Below, piece by piece: positions 63,050-64,000 of a stretch of DNA of 64,000 nt (position 1 is its first letter; the number at the start of each line of letters is the position of its first letter). Where the stretch lies: the NCBI GenBank assembly GCA_025677825.1, contig JAIXMO010000007.1:744001-808000 (forward strand). Direction: 5' to 3'. The notes beneath the pieces are model-generated. The model made no database searches, had not been told where the DNA came from, and was given only the letters and a program-made list of their open reading frames with translations. Both the position numbers and the translations under genes were made by a program. This stretch comes from Helicostylum pulchrum. Lineage: Eukaryota > Mucoromycota > Mucoromycetes > Mucorales > Mucoraceae.

Positions 63050-64000
63050 AAATATAATGATACATATATATATGTATATACATGTACATTTTTCTCTTGC
63101 ATATTCTTTTCCTCCCTCCCTCTCTGTCTCGTGCTTTTTTTTTTAAAAAAAAGAATAAATTTTGTAGTACATGCTCAATGTTATAAAAAGGGATTGTACG
63201 TAACAATTATAGATCTGATAAATGCACTTAAATACTTGTACTACTTCACATGTAGTTACACCAGTTCCTCGTTCAATGTACCCCAATAAAACGCTTCTAG
63301 TATTTCGAACAACCTTTGCAACATCTATATATATGTTTTGATAAAGTGTTTATTTCCAACCAGTTGTATTGCACTTAAAAATAAAGAAAAATAAAAAGAG
63401 ATTTAATAAAATACCTTACTACTTATTTTTAAAAGGTGGCAATGTTTTTTTTGGGTGATCCGATAGATCCTCACTATTGCTCACATATCATTCAGACTAA
63501 AATGTTTGGATACTTTGAACTTAATAAATCATGACGGACTTTATAATTAAACAATATTCCTGATAGTCAATTAGTTGAACTAGCTTATTCATATTGTCAA
63601 TTTTATTGAAATAACTATATAAATTCTGGATAAGCAATGCCACTTTATTGTAATGAGAAACTTTCGAATCCATCATTCATCTTTTAGTATAGGAACAATT
63701 AACAAACGCAGTTGTAAATCACTTTTCATGCCGCTATACTCACTTTTTTTTTTTTGAGTCCTATCGAGGAGTACTGGACCAAGATAAAGAAGTCATCTAG
63801 ATCAGCCAACACCCATAATTGCTTCTGTAACCGCCAAGGTCGGGTTAAAAATTATATGACTTTTTGGGACAGCTGTCTTAAGTCTAAGGTCAGATATTAT
63901 TCAAAAATTAGACCTGGCGCTTTTTTTAAAAAGTTCAGTTACACCTGGTCCGAATTTCCCCTCAAAAAATCGTCGCGGATGTTCGGTGCAATTTATTTAT
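63050..64000. other. Right-edge region, no gene seen
   Basis: About 0.95 kb, A/T-rich, with a TA-rich stretch at 63060-63090, CT-rich at 63108-63132 and no supportable open frame on either strand. Confidence 0.5.

Noticed and set aside
63900..64000. Possible terminal inverted repeat of a mariner-like element at the right edge
   Set aside because: Only one end could be in the window and no transposase is visible, so it cannot be supported.

Overview
The window is AT-rich, intron-dense nuclear DNA of a filamentous fungus, most likely Mucoromycota/Mucorales. Evidence: many GT-AG introns of about 50-75 bp, often with a CTAAC-like branch site; a two-domain protein with the lycopene cyclase/phytoene synthase (carRP) architecture of zygomycete-type fungi; fungal forms of SEN1, YRA1, ARS2, BCS1 and PEX30-type proteins; and long A/T, CT and GA simple repeats. 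I cannot name the genus. Exon structures below were built by hand from splice sites and reading-frame continuity. There are no transcript data, so exact ends are predictions. // Layout, left to right. 1-10.2 kb: WDR6/TRM734-type WD40 protein (minus, C-terminus off the window), valyl-tRNA synthetase, an ArfGAP, and a DHA1-type MFS transporter with several very small exons. 10.8-15.9 kb: a small GPI-anchored secreted protein, a gene-poor gap, then a carRP-like gene (minus) whose lycopene cyclase half lacks the acidic motifs I would expect. 15.9-19.4 kb: gene desert with simple repeats. 19.4-28.5 kb: compact block with eIF2B-delta, YRA1/ALY, SEN54, a PP6/Sit4-type phosphatase, a CHFR-like RING/PBZ ubiquitin ligase with no visible FHA domain, and an ER-targeted PLC-X-like protein ending in RDEL. 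28.5-35.1 kb: accessory region with a frameshifted lineage-type gene, a decayed tyrosine recombinase and a decayed transposase-like gene. 35.2-40.8 kb: nuclear poly(A) polymerase, facing a membrane-anchored, 29-residue-repeat protein with two Nab2-type CCCH fingers. 42.0-47.2 kb: a PEX30-type dysferlin-domain membrane protein and a BCS1-like AAA ATPase. 47.2-49.3 kb: tRNA-Gln(TTG) among decayed coding fragments and hairpins. 49.3-63.0 kb: SEN1 helicase, ARS2/Serrate, GAR1 and mitochondrial ClpX. The last 0.95 kb shows nothing. // Functionally the window is rich in RNA-processing genes: tRNA modification (WDR6), charging (ValRS) and splicing (SEN54); mRNA 3' processing, export and surveillance (PAP, YRA1, ARS2, SEN1, the CCCH protein); snoRNP assembly (GAR1); and translation control (eIF2B-delta). 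Eukaryotic gene order is mostly not operonic, so this may be coincidence. The head-to-head ARS2/GAR1 pair, with about 220 bp between start codons, is the clearest candidate for shared regulation. // Most worth following up: (1) the membrane-anchored repeat/CCCH protein, which I cannot match to a described architecture; (2) the carRP-like protein with an apparently dead cyclase domain and no carB neighbour; (3) the RDEL-tagged PLC-X-like protein lacking the second catalytic histidine; (4) the CHFR homologue that keeps RING and a PBZ-like finger without an FHA domain; (5) the 30.5-35.1 kb accessory island.
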